A stretch of 64,000 bases of DNA from Kitasatospora sp. NA04385 (GCF_013364235.1 NZ_CP054919.1:639570-703569), one strand, 5' to 3'. Positions 8,056 to 17,068 are shown, numbered from the stretch's first letter. Notes: generated by a model not told the origin, from the letters alone. Translations and numbers: made by a program.

Positions 8056-10536
8056 TCAGGCGTCGTCGTGGCGGCGGACCGCGAGCAGGCAGATGTCGTC
8101 GAAGGGGTTGGGCCCGCCGAGGCGGCGCAGCAGGTGGTCGAGCAGCCCGGCCGGGTCGGGGGCGGCCCGGTAGTCGGTGCAGGCGCGCAGCAGCCGGGCG
8201 GTGCCGAGGTCGGTGCCGGTGCCGCGCCGTTCGACCAGGCCGTCGGTGTGGATCAGCAGGGTGTCGCCGGGGGCGAGGCGGAGTTCGGCGGTGGGGCGGT
8301 GGGCGCGCGGGGTGACGCCGAGGACCAGGCCGGGCGGCGGGTCGAGGGTGCGGGCGGTACCGGCGTGGATCAGGACGGGGGGCAGCTGGCCGGCCCGGGC
8401 CCAGGCGACGTGCCCGGTGCGGGGGTCGAGCCGGGCGACGGTGACGGCGGCGATGTGGTCGGCGCGCTGGTGGCAGAGCATCCGGTCGAGCCGGTCGAGG
8501 AGCTGTCCGGGCGGGGTGCCGTCGTAGGCGATCCCCCGTAGTGCGTAACGGAGTTGGGACATCGCGGTGGCGGCGGGCAGGCCGTGTCCGGAGACGTCGC
8601 CGACGGCGAGCAGCACGGTGCCGTCGGGCAGGTCGAGCAGTTCGTACCAGTCGCCGCCGACCTTGCGTTCGCGTTCGGCGGGCAGGTAGCGGGCGGCGGT
8701 GTCGAAGCCGGGGACGGGGCGGCCGGCGGGGGCGTGCATCAGGGCCTGCTGGAGGGCGCGGACGGCGCGCTGCTCGTCCTCGGTGCGGCGGCGCTGGTCG
8801 GCGAGGCGGTCGCGGGTGTCGCTGAGGGCCTGTTCGGCGCGCCGCCAGGGGGTGACGTCCTGGACGACGCCGCTGAGCGCGAGCAGTCGGCCGTCGTCGG
8901 CCCGGGCGGCCTCGCCGAGGGCGCGCAGGTTGCGCTGTCCGTCGGCGGCGCGGACGGCGAAGTCGGCGGTGACGGCGGTGCGGCCGTCCAGCAGCGCGCG
9001 GGCGGCGGCGCGGACGGCGTCGCGGTCGGCGGGGACGACGGCGTCCAGGGCGGCGCGCGGGTCGAGGCCGACGGTGCCGGTGGGGGCGCCGAAGAGCTGC
9101 GGGACGCCGTCCGAGCAGGTGATCCGGCGCTCGCCGGGGTGCCACTCCCAGGTGCCGACCCGGGCGAGGCGGCCGGTCTGGGCGAGTTGGGCGATCCGCC
9201 GGTCGCGTTCGTCGTGGGCCCGCCAGGTGAGCAGCAGGCCGTCCTGCAACGGGGCGGCCTGCACCGTCATGGCGCTGGCCCGGGCGCTGCCCGCGACCGT
9301 TTCGACGTACCGTTCGGCCTCGCCGCGGTAGGGGGTGCCGTCGGCGGCGGCGGTGCGCAGCCGCTCGAACGTGCCGGAGGCGACCATGCCGGGGTACAGC
9401 TCGGTCAGCCGGCGTCCGCGCAGTTCGGCGGCGGACCGCCCGGCCAGGTCGACGGTGGTGGCGTTGGCGTGCTCGACCCGCAGGTCGGTGACCTTCCCGT
9501 CCCGGTCGCGGACGGTGCGCAGGAGCAGCACCGGGTCGAGCAGGCCGTCCAGCACGGCCCGGAACCAGGGGGCGCCGGCCGGGTCGAGGACGTCGGGCGG
9601 CGGGGCGGAGGAGGCCGCGGACGGCGGGGGCCCGGGCAGGCGCAGCAGGGTGTCCGCGGCGAGGTCGGCGAGCGCGGCGAGGTGCGCGGCGACGGCGGGG
9701 GCGGGGTCGCGGCGGGCCGCCCAGCCGATCTTGAGCACGCCGAGCAGGCGTCCGCCGGCCTGGAGCGGGAGGGCGCAGACGGTGGTGCCGGGCACCAGGT
9801 CGTCGGTCCGTTCGGGGTAGCGGGCGGCGAACTCCTGCCGGTCGATCACCCACACCGGGCGGCCGGTGCGGACGGCCTCGGTGAGCGGCAGCCGCAGGTG
9901 CGGCGGGATGCGCTGCCACTGGCTGCGCCGGCGTGCCGTCACCCCGTGCGCGCCGACCAGCCGCAGCGCGCCGTCGGGTTCGCGCACCGCGAGGACCAGC
10001 GCCTGCGCGCCGAGCGGGCCGAGGGCGGTGCGGTGCAGGTGTTCGGCGATCTCGTCGGGGCCGGTGACGGTGGCGAGCGCGGCGGCGGCCAGGTGGAAGC
10101 GGGCGGCCAGCGCGGCTTCGTCCTCGGCCCCGGACGGGACGGGCGCCCCGGCCCCGCCTCCGACCGGCGACTCGGCCTCGCCCCCGACCGGCGACTCGGC
10201 TGCGTCCCCGACCGGCGGCTCGACCGGGGCCTCCCGGCCCGCCGGGGGCGGGGCGGCGGCGGCCACCAGGTCGGCGGCGATCTGCACCAGCTTGCGGTTC
10301 TCGTCCTGGGAGCGGCGCACCAGTTCCGCGAAGGCCTGTTCGGGCCCGCAGCCGAGCCGCTCGACCAGGACGCCCTTGGCCTGCTCGATCACGGCCCGGG
10401 TGCGCATCGCGGTGCGCACGCCCTCGAGTTCGGTGCGCAGCCGGTCGACCGTGGCCTCCAGCTCCGGACCGGACCGGGATTCGAACCGTTCGCCGTCCAC
10501 CGCGTCCCCTCGTCGCCGTCCTTCGCCGCCGTCCAC
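8056..10536 (-). CDS. Multi-sensor PP2C (SpoIIE) phosphatase with N-terminal ANTAR domain
   Basis: An 826-residue signalling protein. Domains in order: ANTAR (about residues 28-90), an acidic Pro/Gly linker, GAF (about 145-305), two PAS regions (about 320-435 and 450-570), a short coiled linker, then a SpoIIE-type PP2C phosphatase (about 600-820). The phosphatase keeps its metal-binding motifs: VGGDWYE, GDVSGHG, HTDGLVER and the final FDDICLL. Such enzymes dephosphorylate anti-anti-sigma factors in partner-switching cascades. ANTAR domains usually bind paired-hairpin RNA and are normally C-terminal, so an N-terminal one joined to a phosphatase is worth note. GTG 10536 is used; GTG 10500 is an alternative. 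Confidence 0.9.
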   Translation of the reverse strand: MDGGEGRRRGDAVDGERFESRSGPELEATVDRLRTELEGVRTAMRTRAVIEQAKGVLVERLGCGPEQAFAELVRRSQDENRKLVQIAADLVAAAAPPPAGREAPVEPPVGDAAESPVGGEAESPVGGGAGAPVPSGAEDEAALAARFHLAAAALATVTGPDEIAEHLHRTALGPLGAQALVLAVREPDGALRLVGAHGVTARRRSQWQRIPPHLRLPLTEAVRTGRPVWVIDRQEFAARYPERTDDLVPGTTVCALPLQAGGRLLGVLKIGWAARRDPAPAVAAHLAALADLAADTLLRLPGPPPSAASSAPPPDVLDPAGAPWFRAVLDGLLDPVLLLRTVRDRDGKVTDLRVEHANATTVDLAGRSAAELRGRRLTELYPGMVASGTFERLRTAAADGTPYRGEAERYVETVAGSARASAMTVQAAPLQDGLLLTWRAHDERDRRIAQLAQTGRLARVGTWEWHPGERRITCSDGVPQLFGAPTGTVGLDPRAALDAVVPADRDAVRAAARALLDGRTAVTADFAVRAADGQRNLRALGEAARADDGRLLALSGVVQDVTPWRRAEQALSDTRDRLADQRRRTEDEQRAVRALQQALMHAPAGRPVPGFDTAARYLPAERERKVGGDWYELLDLPDGTVLLAVGDVSGHGLPAATAMSQLRYALRGIAYDGTPPGQLLDRLDRMLCHQRADHIAAVTVARLDPRTGHVAWARAGQLPPVLIHAGTARTLDPPPGLVLGVTPRAHRPTAELRLAPGDTLLIHTDGLVERRGTGTDLGTARLLRACTDYRAAPDPAGLLDHLLRRLGGPNPFDDICLLAVRRHDDA

Positions 10537-10680
10537 CGCCCCACCCTATGCCGACGTTTCACCTGCTTTGCGCCTTTCGCACCGGTTTGCCGGTCGCCGT
10601 TCGTGGCGAGACGCCCTGCGCGGGGGATCACCCGCACGCCCACCCGGGGCCGCGAGGACCCCGAGGAACGGAGCCGCACC

Positions 10681-11307
10681 ATGAACGACACCACCGGCAC
10701 CACCGACACCACCGGCACCACCGGGACCACCGACGCCGACGGCCTGCACGAGCTGCACGGCGTGACCGTGGCCTTCCTGGCCGCGCCCGAGGGCACCGAG
10801 CAGGTCGAGCTGACCTCGCCGTGGCAGACCGTCCTGGATCACGGCGGCACCCCGCGCCTGATCTCCACCGAGCCGGGCCAGATCCGGGCGTTCCACCACC
10901 TCGACCGGGCCGACCCGTTCATGGTGGACGCGGTCGTCGCGGACGCCTCGGCCGCCGACTACGACGCCCTGGTGCTGCCCGGCGGCGTCGCCAACCCGGA
11001 CTTCCTGCGCACCGACCGGCGCGCCGTGGAGTTCGTCGCCGGGTTCTTCGGACGCGGCAAGCCCGTCGCGGTGATCTGCCACGGCCCGTGGACGCTGATC
11101 GAGGCCGACGCCGTCCGCGACCGCACCATGACCTCCTGGCCGAGCCTGCGCACCGACCTGAGCAACGCCGGAGCGCACTGGGTCGACCGCGAGGTGGTGG
11201 TCTGCACGGACGGCCCGAACACCCTGGTCTCCAGCCGCAAACCGGACGACCTCCCGTCCTTCGACCGCGCGCTGGTCACCGCCTTCACCGCGCCCGCGAC
11301 TCCCTGA
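10681..11307 (+). CDS. DJ-1/PfpI family protein (type 1 glutamine amidotransferase fold)
   Basis: A 208-residue protein of the DJ-1/PfpI superfamily (protease I, deglycase or stress-chaperone type). The core begins near residue 26 (GVTVAFLAAPEGTEQVEL) and contains DALVLPGGVANPD and the nucleophile elbow AVICHGPWTLIEA, with catalytic Cys followed by His as in PfpI. The N-terminal 22 residues are an unusual Thr-Thr-Gly/Asp repeat made of ACC-rich triplets, which looks like slippage. The ATG at 10681 has GAGGAACGGAG upstream. It stands alone, 144 bp from the divergent phosphatase gene, and is likely a stress gene. Confidence 0.88.
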   Translation: MNDTTGTTDTTGTTGTTDADGLHELHGVTVAFLAAPEGTEQVELTSPWQTVLDHGGTPRLISTEPGQIRAFHHLDRADPFMVDAVVADASAADYDALVLPGGVANPDFLRTDRRAVEFVAGFFGRGKPVAVICHGPWTLIEADAVRDRTMTSWPSLRTDLSNAGAHWVDREVVVCTDGPNTLVSSRKPDDLPSFDRALVTAFTAPATP

Positions 11308-11359
11308 ACCGCCCGCGCCGCACCCCTGAGGCGCCCCCACCGCCGGCCCGGCCCGCCGC

Positions 11360-11596
11360 TCAGGCCGCGGCCAGCGGGTAGGCGTACCCGTAGGGGTGGT
11401 TCAGGCCGGGCGGGTACGGCTCCAGGAAGCAGGCCACCCTGCCGTGCACGGTCACCCGCAGGCCGCCCGGGCCGCGGTAGACGGTGAGCCCCTCCGGAGT
11501 GGTCTCCGAGGAGCGGTACACCACCACCATCACCTGCGGGGCGTGCGCCCCCGGCCGCCCGGGGACGGCTATCCGGTAACCGTGCGGCCCGTCCAT
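11360..11596 (-). CDS. Small hypothetical protein, beta-rich
   Basis: A 78-residue protein from the ATG at 11596, preceded by GAGGTGG at good spacing; the frame is open further upstream but that part is Arg/Gly-rich and unlikely to be coded. Alternating hydrophobic strands (APQVMVVVYRSS, LRVTVHGRVACFL) suggest a small beta-sheet domain, and the tail is PYPPGLNHPYGYAYPL. There is one cysteine and no signal peptide. I do not recognise a family. It converges on the DJ-1 gene. Confidence 0.5.
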   Translation of the reverse strand: MDGPHGYRIAVPGRPGAHAPQVMVVVYRSSETTPEGLTVYRGPGGLRVTVHGRVACFLEPYPPGLNHPYGYAYPLAAA

Positions 11597-11770
11597 GACG
11601 CCACCTCGCCCGTTCCTCCACCACCACCGGGCCCGCGACCGCGGACCCGCGCCCCCGCGCCTACCCCCCGGGCGCGGCACCAACCCAGGCCCGGCCCGGC
11701 CCGCCACTCAGGCCGAACCCGCCGGGCCCGCCGGACCCGCCGGACCCGCCCGGCCCGCCCGGTACGCCCC

Positions 11771-12148
11771 TCAGCCGGTCGCCGGCAGCTCCCCTCCGCT
11801 GACCACCTCCAGGTACTCGTTCATCGCGTCCCGGTTGCGGATCAGGCAGTTGATCCGCTCCGTCATCCGGTCGCGCTCCAGCGTCAGGGTGGCGAGCATC
11901 TCCGGCGTCGCGTCCGAGAAGTGGATGGTTCGGGGCTTGTCGAGGCAGGGCAGGATCTGTCTGATGATCCTGGTGGGCAGTCCGGCGTCCAGCAGGCCGC
12001 GGATCTGCAGGACGCGGTCGGCCAGGCGTTCGTCGTACTCGCGGTAGCCGTTCGCGGCCCGGGTGGAGACGATCAGCCGCTGCTCCTCGTAGTAGCGCAG
12101 CAGCCGCCGCGAGGTGCGGGTGCGCTCCGACAGCTCCCCGATCCGCAT
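11771..12148 (-). CDS. MerR family transcriptional regulator of the adjacent exporter
   Basis: A 125-residue MerR-type regulator. The winged-helix DNA-binding part is at residues 1-70 (MRIGELSERT, then SRRLLRYYEEQRLI and GYREYDE). A long dimerisation helix follows (about residues 75-115), with no large ligand domain and no metal-binding cysteine pair, so it resembles the small drug- or stress-responsive MerR proteins. ATG 12148 starts at the conserved MRIGE; GTG 12172 would add eight residues. It is divergent from the MFS exporter, and a near-perfect dyad at 12187-12208 lies between them. Confidence 0.85.
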   Translation of the reverse strand: MRIGELSERTRTSRRLLRYYEEQRLIVSTRAANGYREYDERLADRVLQIRGLLDAGLPTRIIRQILPCLDKPRTIHFSDATPEMLATLTLERDRMTERINCLIRNRDAMNEYLEVVSGGELPATG

Positions 12149-12183
12149 CCGCCCCACCGTGACCCACCTCACATCGATCCGCG

Positions 12184-12216
12184 TTGACCCTCACATATGT
12201 GTGAGGGTTTCACGAT
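12184..12216 (+). promoter_or_regulatory. MerR-type promoter and operator driving the exporter
   Basis: A -35-like TTGACC at 12184-12189 and a weak -10-like CACGAT at 12211-12216 are separated by 21 bp, the overlong spacer typical of MerR-activated promoters. The spacer holds a 22-bp dyad, ACCCTCACA / TGTGAGGGT with a 4-bp centre, at 12187-12208. The predicted start site falls at about 12223, next to the ATG at 12224, so the exporter mRNA would be leaderless. No ribosome site is seen before that ATG. Confidence 0.7.
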
Positions 12217-12223
12217 AGCCGCC

Positions 12224-13441
12224 ATGAGCACCCGGTCACCAGTCCATGAATCCTCAGGCACCCTCCCCCACCAGCGAGTTGGCCGCCGCGAGCTGCCGTT
12301 GTCCGCACTGCTGGCGCTGGCGCTGGCGGTCTTCGTCACCAGTCTGACCGAGACGCTGCCCGCGGGCGTGCTGCCCGCGCTGGGCGCCGACCTCGGGGTG
12401 GGCGAGTCGGCGGCGGGCCAGACGGTGACCGTCTACGCGGTGGGCACGGCGCTGACGGCGATCCCGCTGACCGCGGCCACCGCGGCCTGGCGCCGCAAGC
12501 GCCTGCTGCTGGCCGCGATGGCCGCCTTCGCGCTGGCCAACACCGTCACCGCCGTCTCCTCCGCCTACCCGCTGACCCTGGCGGCGCGCTTCCTCGCCGG
12601 GGTGGCCGCGGGCCTGGCCTGGGCGCTGCTGGCGGGGTACGCCCGCCGGTTGACACCCGTCCACCTGCAGGGCCGGGCGATCGCGATCGTGATGACGGGC
12701 ATCCCGGTCGCCCTGTCGCTCGGCGTCCCCGCCGGGACGTTCCTGGCCCGGGCCACGGACTGGCGGACGGCGTTCCTGGCGATGACGGTGCTGGCCCTCG
12801 CGGTGGTCGGCTGGGTGGTCGCCGCCGTCCCGGACCAGCCGGGCCAGCCGCCGGAGCGGCGCGAGCGGATCCTCGGGGCGCTGTCCGTCCCGGGAGTGGT
12901 CCCGGTGCTGTTCGTGACGCTGGTGTTCGTGCTCGCGCACACCGTGCTGTACGCGTACGTGGCGAGCTTCCTGGACCACCTGGGGATGGGCGGTTCGACC
13001 GGCCCGGTGCTGCTGGTCTTCGGCGCCGCCTCGCTGGCGGGCATCTGGGCCACCGGCGCGCTGATCCACGACCGGCTGCGGGTGCTGACGATCGCCGGGG
13101 CCGCGCTGGTGGCCGTCGCGGCGGCCGTGCTGGGCCTGCTGTCCGGCGTCCACGCCGCGGTGTACGTCGCGGCGGGGCTGTGGGGCCTGGGCTGGGGCGG
13201 CGCACCGACGCTGCTGCAGACCGCGGCCGGGGACGCCGGCGGCGAACGGGCGGACGCCGCCCAGGCGATGCTGGTCACGCTGTGGAACGTGGCGATGGCC
13301 GGCGGCGGCGTGCTGGGCGGGGTGCTGCTGGCGGGCGCGGGCGCCGGCTCGCTGCCGTGGAGCGTGCTGGCCCTGATGGCGCCGGTGCTGGCCGTGGTGG
13401 TCGGCGCCCGCGCGCACGGTTTCCCCGCCCGCCGTGCCTGA
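12224..13441 (+). CDS. MFS exporter (DHA1-type drug/arabinose efflux family)
   Basis: A 405-residue major facilitator with about 12 membrane segments. The opening RRELPLSALLALALAVFVTSLTE and ETLPAGVLP patterns and the basic loop AWRRKRLL after the second helix fit the DHA1/AraJ-Cmx group of proton-driven exporters. The substrate is unknown; control by a MerR regulator suggests a toxic small molecule. ATG 12224 is chosen because the only upstream in-frame start (12197) lies inside the operator palindrome. It is followed after 33 bp by two flavin monooxygenase genes, so export and oxidation may be co-regulated. Confidence 0.85.
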   Translation: MSTRSPVHESSGTLPHQRVGRRELPLSALLALALAVFVTSLTETLPAGVLPALGADLGVGESAAGQTVTVYAVGTALTAIPLTAATAAWRRKRLLLAAMAAFALANTVTAVSSAYPLTLAARFLAGVAAGLAWALLAGYARRLTPVHLQGRAIAIVMTGIPVALSLGVPAGTFLARATDWRTAFLAMTVLALAVVGWVVAAVPDQPGQPPERRERILGALSVPGVVPVLFVTLVFVLAHTVLYAYVASFLDHLGMGGSTGPVLLVFGAASLAGIWATGALIHDRLRVLTIAGAALVAVAAAVLGLLSGVHAAVYVAAGLWGLGWGGAPTLLQTAAGDAGGERADAAQAMLVTLWNVAMAGGGVLGGVLLAGAGAGSLPWSVLALMAPVLAVVVGARAHGFPARRA

Positions 13442-13474
13442 ACCCCGACACCCCGACACCCCGGAGGCCACCGG

Positions 13475-14836
13475 ATGCCCGCCCGTCCGCTCAAGCAGAT
13501 CCACCTCGCCGCCCAACTCCCCAGCGTCCAGCACACCGTGATCTGGTCGGACCCGTCCGCCGGGAGCCAGATCGCCTTCGACTCCTTCGCCCATCTCGCC
13601 CGGACCGCCGAGCGCGGCAGGTTCGACTTCTTCTTCCTCTCCGAGGGCCTGCGGCTGCGCGAGCACAAGGGCCGGGTCCTGGACCTCGACGTCGCGGGCC
13701 GCCCCGAGGCGCTGACCGTGCTCGCCGCGCTCTCCGCCGTCACCGACCGGATCGGGCTGGCCGCGACGGTCAACTCGACCTTCAACGAGCCGTACGAGGT
13801 GGCCCGGCGGCTGGCCACCCTGGACCACCTGAGCGGGGGGCGGGCCGCCTGGAACGTGGTGACCAGCTGGGACGCGTTCACCGGCGAGAACTTCCGGCGC
13901 GGCGGCTTCCTGGCCGAGGCCGACCGCTACACCCGGGCCGCCGAGTTCCTGCACACCGCCCGTGAGCTGTGGGACAGTTGGCGCCCCGGCGACTTCCGGG
14001 CGGACGCCGCCGCGGGCGAGTTCGTCCGGCCCGGCGCGGGCCGCTTCGCCCACCGGGGGCGGCACTTCGACATCGCCGGCCGGTTCAGCACCCCGCCCGG
14101 CCCGCAGGGCCACCCGGTGGTCTTCCAGGCGGGGGACTCCCCCGAGGGGCGCGAGTTCGCCGCCGCCGACGCCGACGTCATCTTCAGCCGGCACGCCGAC
14201 CTGGCCAGCGGGCAGGCCGCCTACCGGGACGTCAAGGCGCGGCTGGCCAAGTACGGCCGCTCCCCGGCGGACCTGAAGATCATCCCGTCGGTCAGCTACG
14301 TGCTGGGCGACACCCCGGCGGAGGCCGCCGAGCGGGCCGAGGAGGTCGCCCGCGCCCAGGTGAGCCCGCAGACCGCGCTGATGCTGCTGGAGGCGGCCTG
14401 GGGCCGCGACCTGTCCGGCTACGACCCGGACGGCCCGCTGCCGGACGTCGACCCCGTCCCGGAGAACGTCGTCACCAAGGGCCACAACCTGTACCGCAGC
14501 CGGGGACGCGAGGAGACCGTCCGGCACTGGCGCAAGACCGCCGAGGAGCGCGGGCTGAGCATCCGGGAGCTGATCGTCGAGGTCACCGCGCGGCCCACCT
14601 TCGTCGGCACGCCGCGCCAGGTCGCCGACGCGATGAACGCGTTCGTGCAGAGCGACGCCGCCGACGGCTTCGTCTTCTCCCCGAACGTGGTGCCCGGCGG
14701 GCTGGACGAACTGGTCGACCGGGTGGTGCCGCTGCTCCAGGAGATGGGCGTGCACCGCGCCGAGTACACCGGCAGCACGCTCCGCGACCACCTCGGGCTG
14801 AAGCCCGCCCGCCGCCACTTCGAGGAGACCCCGTGA
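13475..14836 (+). CDS. NtaA/SnaA/DszA-type flavin-dependent monooxygenase
   Basis: A 453-residue LLM-class (bacterial luciferase-like) FMNH2-dependent monooxygenase of the nitrilotriacetate/dibenzothiophene-sulfone group. Seen: KQIHLAAQLP at the N-terminus, FFFLSEGLRLREHKGR, LDHLSGGRAAWNVVTS, the ENFRRGG insertion, and QAGDSPEGREFAA, all hallmarks of the NtaA subgroup. The enzyme uses free reduced flavin and O2. ATG 13475 is preceded by GGAGG. It overlaps the second monooxygenase by GTGA, so the pair is translationally coupled behind the MerR-controlled exporter. The substrate is unknown; a sulfur or amine compound is typical for the subgroup. Confidence 0.9.
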   Translation: MPARPLKQIHLAAQLPSVQHTVIWSDPSAGSQIAFDSFAHLARTAERGRFDFFFLSEGLRLREHKGRVLDLDVAGRPEALTVLAALSAVTDRIGLAATVNSTFNEPYEVARRLATLDHLSGGRAAWNVVTSWDAFTGENFRRGGFLAEADRYTRAAEFLHTARELWDSWRPGDFRADAAAGEFVRPGAGRFAHRGRHFDIAGRFSTPPGPQGHPVVFQAGDSPEGREFAAADADVIFSRHADLASGQAAYRDVKARLAKYGRSPADLKIIPSVSYVLGDTPAEAAERAEEVARAQVSPQTALMLLEAAWGRDLSGYDPDGPLPDVDPVPENVVTKGHNLYRSRGREETVRHWRKTAEERGLSIRELIVEVTARPTFVGTPRQVADAMNAFVQSDAADGFVFSPNVVPGGLDELVDRVVPLLQEMGVHRAEYTGSTLRDHLGLKPARRHFEETP

Positions 14837-16035
14837 CCCACCTGCACCTCGCGGTCGCCCTGGACGGCACCGGCTGGCACCCGGCCGCCTGGCGCGAACC
14901 GGACGCCCGGCCCGCCGAGATCCTCACCGCCCGCTACTGGGCCGACCTGGTCCTGGAGGCCGAACGCGGCCTGCTCGACTTCGTCACCGTCGAGGACGCC
15001 CTCGGCCTGCAGACCTCGGCCTTCCACCGGCCCGACGACCGCACCGACCACGTCCGGGGCCGGCTGGACGCCGTCCTGCTGACGGCCGCGCTGGCCCCGC
15101 TGACCTCGCACATCGGGCTGGTCCCGACCACCAACGTCACCCACACCGAGCCGTTCCACCTCGCCATCGGCATCGCCTCGCTGGACCACGCCAGCCTGGG
15201 CCGGGCCGGCTGGCGCCCGCAGATCACCTCCCGGGCCGCCGACGCCGCCCACTTCGGCCGCCGCACCACCCCGCAGCTGACCGACGCCGACGTCCTCGAC
15301 TCGGAGCTGATCGCCGCCCGGCTGCGCGGGCTCTTCGCCGAGGCCCACGAGGTGGTCGAGGCCGTCCGGCGGCTCTGGGACAGCTGGGAGGACGACGCGG
15401 AGATCCGCGACACCGCGACCGGGCGCTACCTCGACGCCGCCAAGGTGCACCACGTCGACTTCGCGGGCGCGCACTTCTCCGTCCGGGGCCCCTCGATCAC
15501 CCCGCGCCCGCCCCAGGGCCAGCCGGTGGTGGCCGTCCTCGCCCACGCGAGCACCCCGTACGAACTGGCCGCCGCCGGGGCGGACGTCGTCTTCCTCACC
15601 CCGCAGTCCCGCCCGGACTCCGTGGCCAGGCTCGACGCGTTCGCCCGGGCCCGGCAGCACTCCGCCCGGCCCGCCGCGGACCCGGTCCGGACCTTCGCCG
15701 ACCTGGTGGTCTTCCTGGACGACGCACCGGGCCGGGCCGCCGAACGCAAGCAGCGCCTGGACGAACGGGACGGCGGCGCCTTCGGCTCGGACGCCCTGGT
15801 CTTCACCGGCACCCCCGCCGAACTCGCCGACCTGCTGCTCGACTGGCGCACCACCGGCCTGGACGGCTTCCGCCTGCGCCCCGGCGCCCTCCCGCACGAC
15901 CTCACGGCCATCACCCGCGGCCTGGTGCCCGAACTCCAGCGCCGGGGCGCCTTCCGCACCGCCTACGAAGCGGACACCCTGCGCGCCCTGCTCCGCCTCC
16001 CGCGCCCGGCCAACCGCTACGCCCCGGCCGGATGA
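14833..16035 (+). CDS. Second LLM-class flavin-dependent oxidoreductase
   Basis: A 400-residue luciferase-like monooxygenase of a different subgroup from its neighbour. It has the (beta/alpha)8 markers DFVTVEDALG near residue 50, SHIGLVPTTNVTHTEPFHLA near 95, LDHASLGRAGW, and a late PRPPQGQPVV loop. GTG 14833 overlaps the upstream stop. Paired LLM enzymes of this kind often act on successive steps or on related substrates. The 3' end is followed by a G-rich tail without a clear terminator before the convergent MerR gene. Confidence 0.87.
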   Translation: MTHLHLAVALDGTGWHPAAWREPDARPAEILTARYWADLVLEAERGLLDFVTVEDALGLQTSAFHRPDDRTDHVRGRLDAVLLTAALAPLTSHIGLVPTTNVTHTEPFHLAIGIASLDHASLGRAGWRPQITSRAADAAHFGRRTTPQLTDADVLDSELIAARLRGLFAEAHEVVEAVRRLWDSWEDDAEIRDTATGRYLDAAKVHHVDFAGAHFSVRGPSITPRPPQGQPVVAVLAHASTPYELAAAGADVVFLTPQSRPDSVARLDAFARARQHSARPAADPVRTFADLVVFLDDAPGRAAERKQRLDERDGGAFGSDALVFTGTPAELADLLLDWRTTGLDGFRLRPGALPHDLTAITRGLVPELQRRGAFRTAYEADTLRALLRLPRPANRYAPAG

Positions 16036-16143
16036 GCCGGACCCGGCGCCGCCGCCCGGCCCCCTCCGGGGCGGCGAGGGCGCCGGGCGCCGGGCGTCTT
16101 GGGGGCGTCTTGGGGGTGCGGTGGGGTGCGGTGGGCGGGCCGG

Positions 16144-16590
16144 TCAGCAGCCGGGCCCGGCACGGCGGCTCCGCTCGGCGAGGTCGGTGAAGGGGACGGG
16201 GCAGCACGGGCTTCCGGCGCACCGGGTGAGGTCGTCGCACCCGGCGTCGAGGGCGGCGGTCAGGGCCTCGCGGAGGGCGGTGAGGTCGGCGATCCGCTCC
16301 TCGACCTCGGCGAGCTTGCCCCGGGCCCGCTGTTGGAGCCCGGGGACGGGGCGGCCGTGGCGGTGGCGGCCGGTCTCCAGCAGCTCGGCGGCCTCGTCCA
16401 GGGTGAAGCCGAGGCGCTGGGCGGCCTTGATCACCCGCAGCACGGTCACGGCCCGCCCGTCGTAGCGGCGGTGGCCGCCCGGGGAGCGGTCGGGCTCCGG
16501 CAGCAGGCCCCGGCGCTCGTAGTAGCGCAGGGTCTGGGCGTTCACCCCGGCCGCCTCGGCGACCTGCGAGCTCCGCAGGCGCTCACTCAC
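16144..16590 (-). CDS. MerR family heavy-metal-type regulator
   Basis: A 148-residue MerR regulator with the N-terminal winged helix (SSQVAEAAGVNAQTLRYYERRGLL) and dimerisation helix (about residues 80-115). A cysteine-rich C-terminus contains C117, C123, C128 and C129 in the CDDLTRCAGSPCC region, as in thiol- and metal-responsive members. The GTG at 16590 overlaps the stop of the upstream small gene. The regulator therefore sits downstream of its partner, which carries its own Cys-Cys motif, so both products may see the same metal or oxidant. The effector cannot be named. Confidence 0.87.
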   Translation of the reverse strand: MSERLRSSQVAEAAGVNAQTLRYYERRGLLPEPDRSPGGHRRYDGRAVTVLRVIKAAQRLGFTLDEAAELLETGRHRHGRPVPGLQQRARGKLAEVEERIADLTALREALTAALDAGCDDLTRCAGSPCCPVPFTDLAERSRRAGPGC

Positions 16591-16913
16591 CGCAGCCCAC
16601 CGACCGCCGCGGCCCGGCGCTCCAGCGCCTCCAGCACCGCCGCGTCGACGGCGACGTCCAGCACCACCGCGCCCCGGTCGGCGGCGACGGCGAAGGCGAA
16701 GAACGAGCAGCAGTCCCCCTCCCGCCCCGCCAGGTCCCGCACCCGCTCCTCCACCCCGTCACCACCGCGCAGCACCAGGCGCACCCGCAACGGCTCCGGC
16801 CGCGAGAGGCCCTCCAGCCGCCCGGCGAACAGCCCGTCCCACTCCACCACCCGCAACGGCCGCTCCGCCGTGGGCAGCACGCACGAGGCAGGCACCCAAT
16901 CCGGACCACTCAT
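16587..16913 (-). CDS. Conserved hypothetical protein coupled to a MerR regulator (DCCSFF motif)
   Basis: A 108-residue soluble protein beginning MSGPDWVPASCVLPTAERPL, with a conserved-looking EGDCCSFFAF motif around residues 68-77 and a further Cys at residue 11. Proteins of this form often lie beside MerR genes in actinobacteria and are left as hypothetical; no biochemical role is known to me. The vicinal cysteines would suit soft-metal binding or a thiol switch. The ATG at 16913 is the only sensible start; the stop overlaps the MerR GTG (GTGA). Confidence 0.7.
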   Translation of the reverse strand: MSGPDWVPASCVLPTAERPLRVVEWDGLFAGRLEGLSRPEPLRVRLVLRGGDGVEERVRDLAGREGDCCSFFAFAVAADRGAVVLDVAVDAAVLEALERRAAAVGGLR

Positions 16914-17068
16914 CCCGCTCACTCCCGTCACCAGGCCCCCGCACGGGGACGCCTCCGACGGTAAACCCGTACCCGGGTACCGAATGCAAGGTGCGGGCGG
17001 TGTGGTCGTCGACCTCGGGGTCGTCGGCCTCGGGGTCGGTGCCACCGGGCCCGTTCGTTCGCTGCTCG

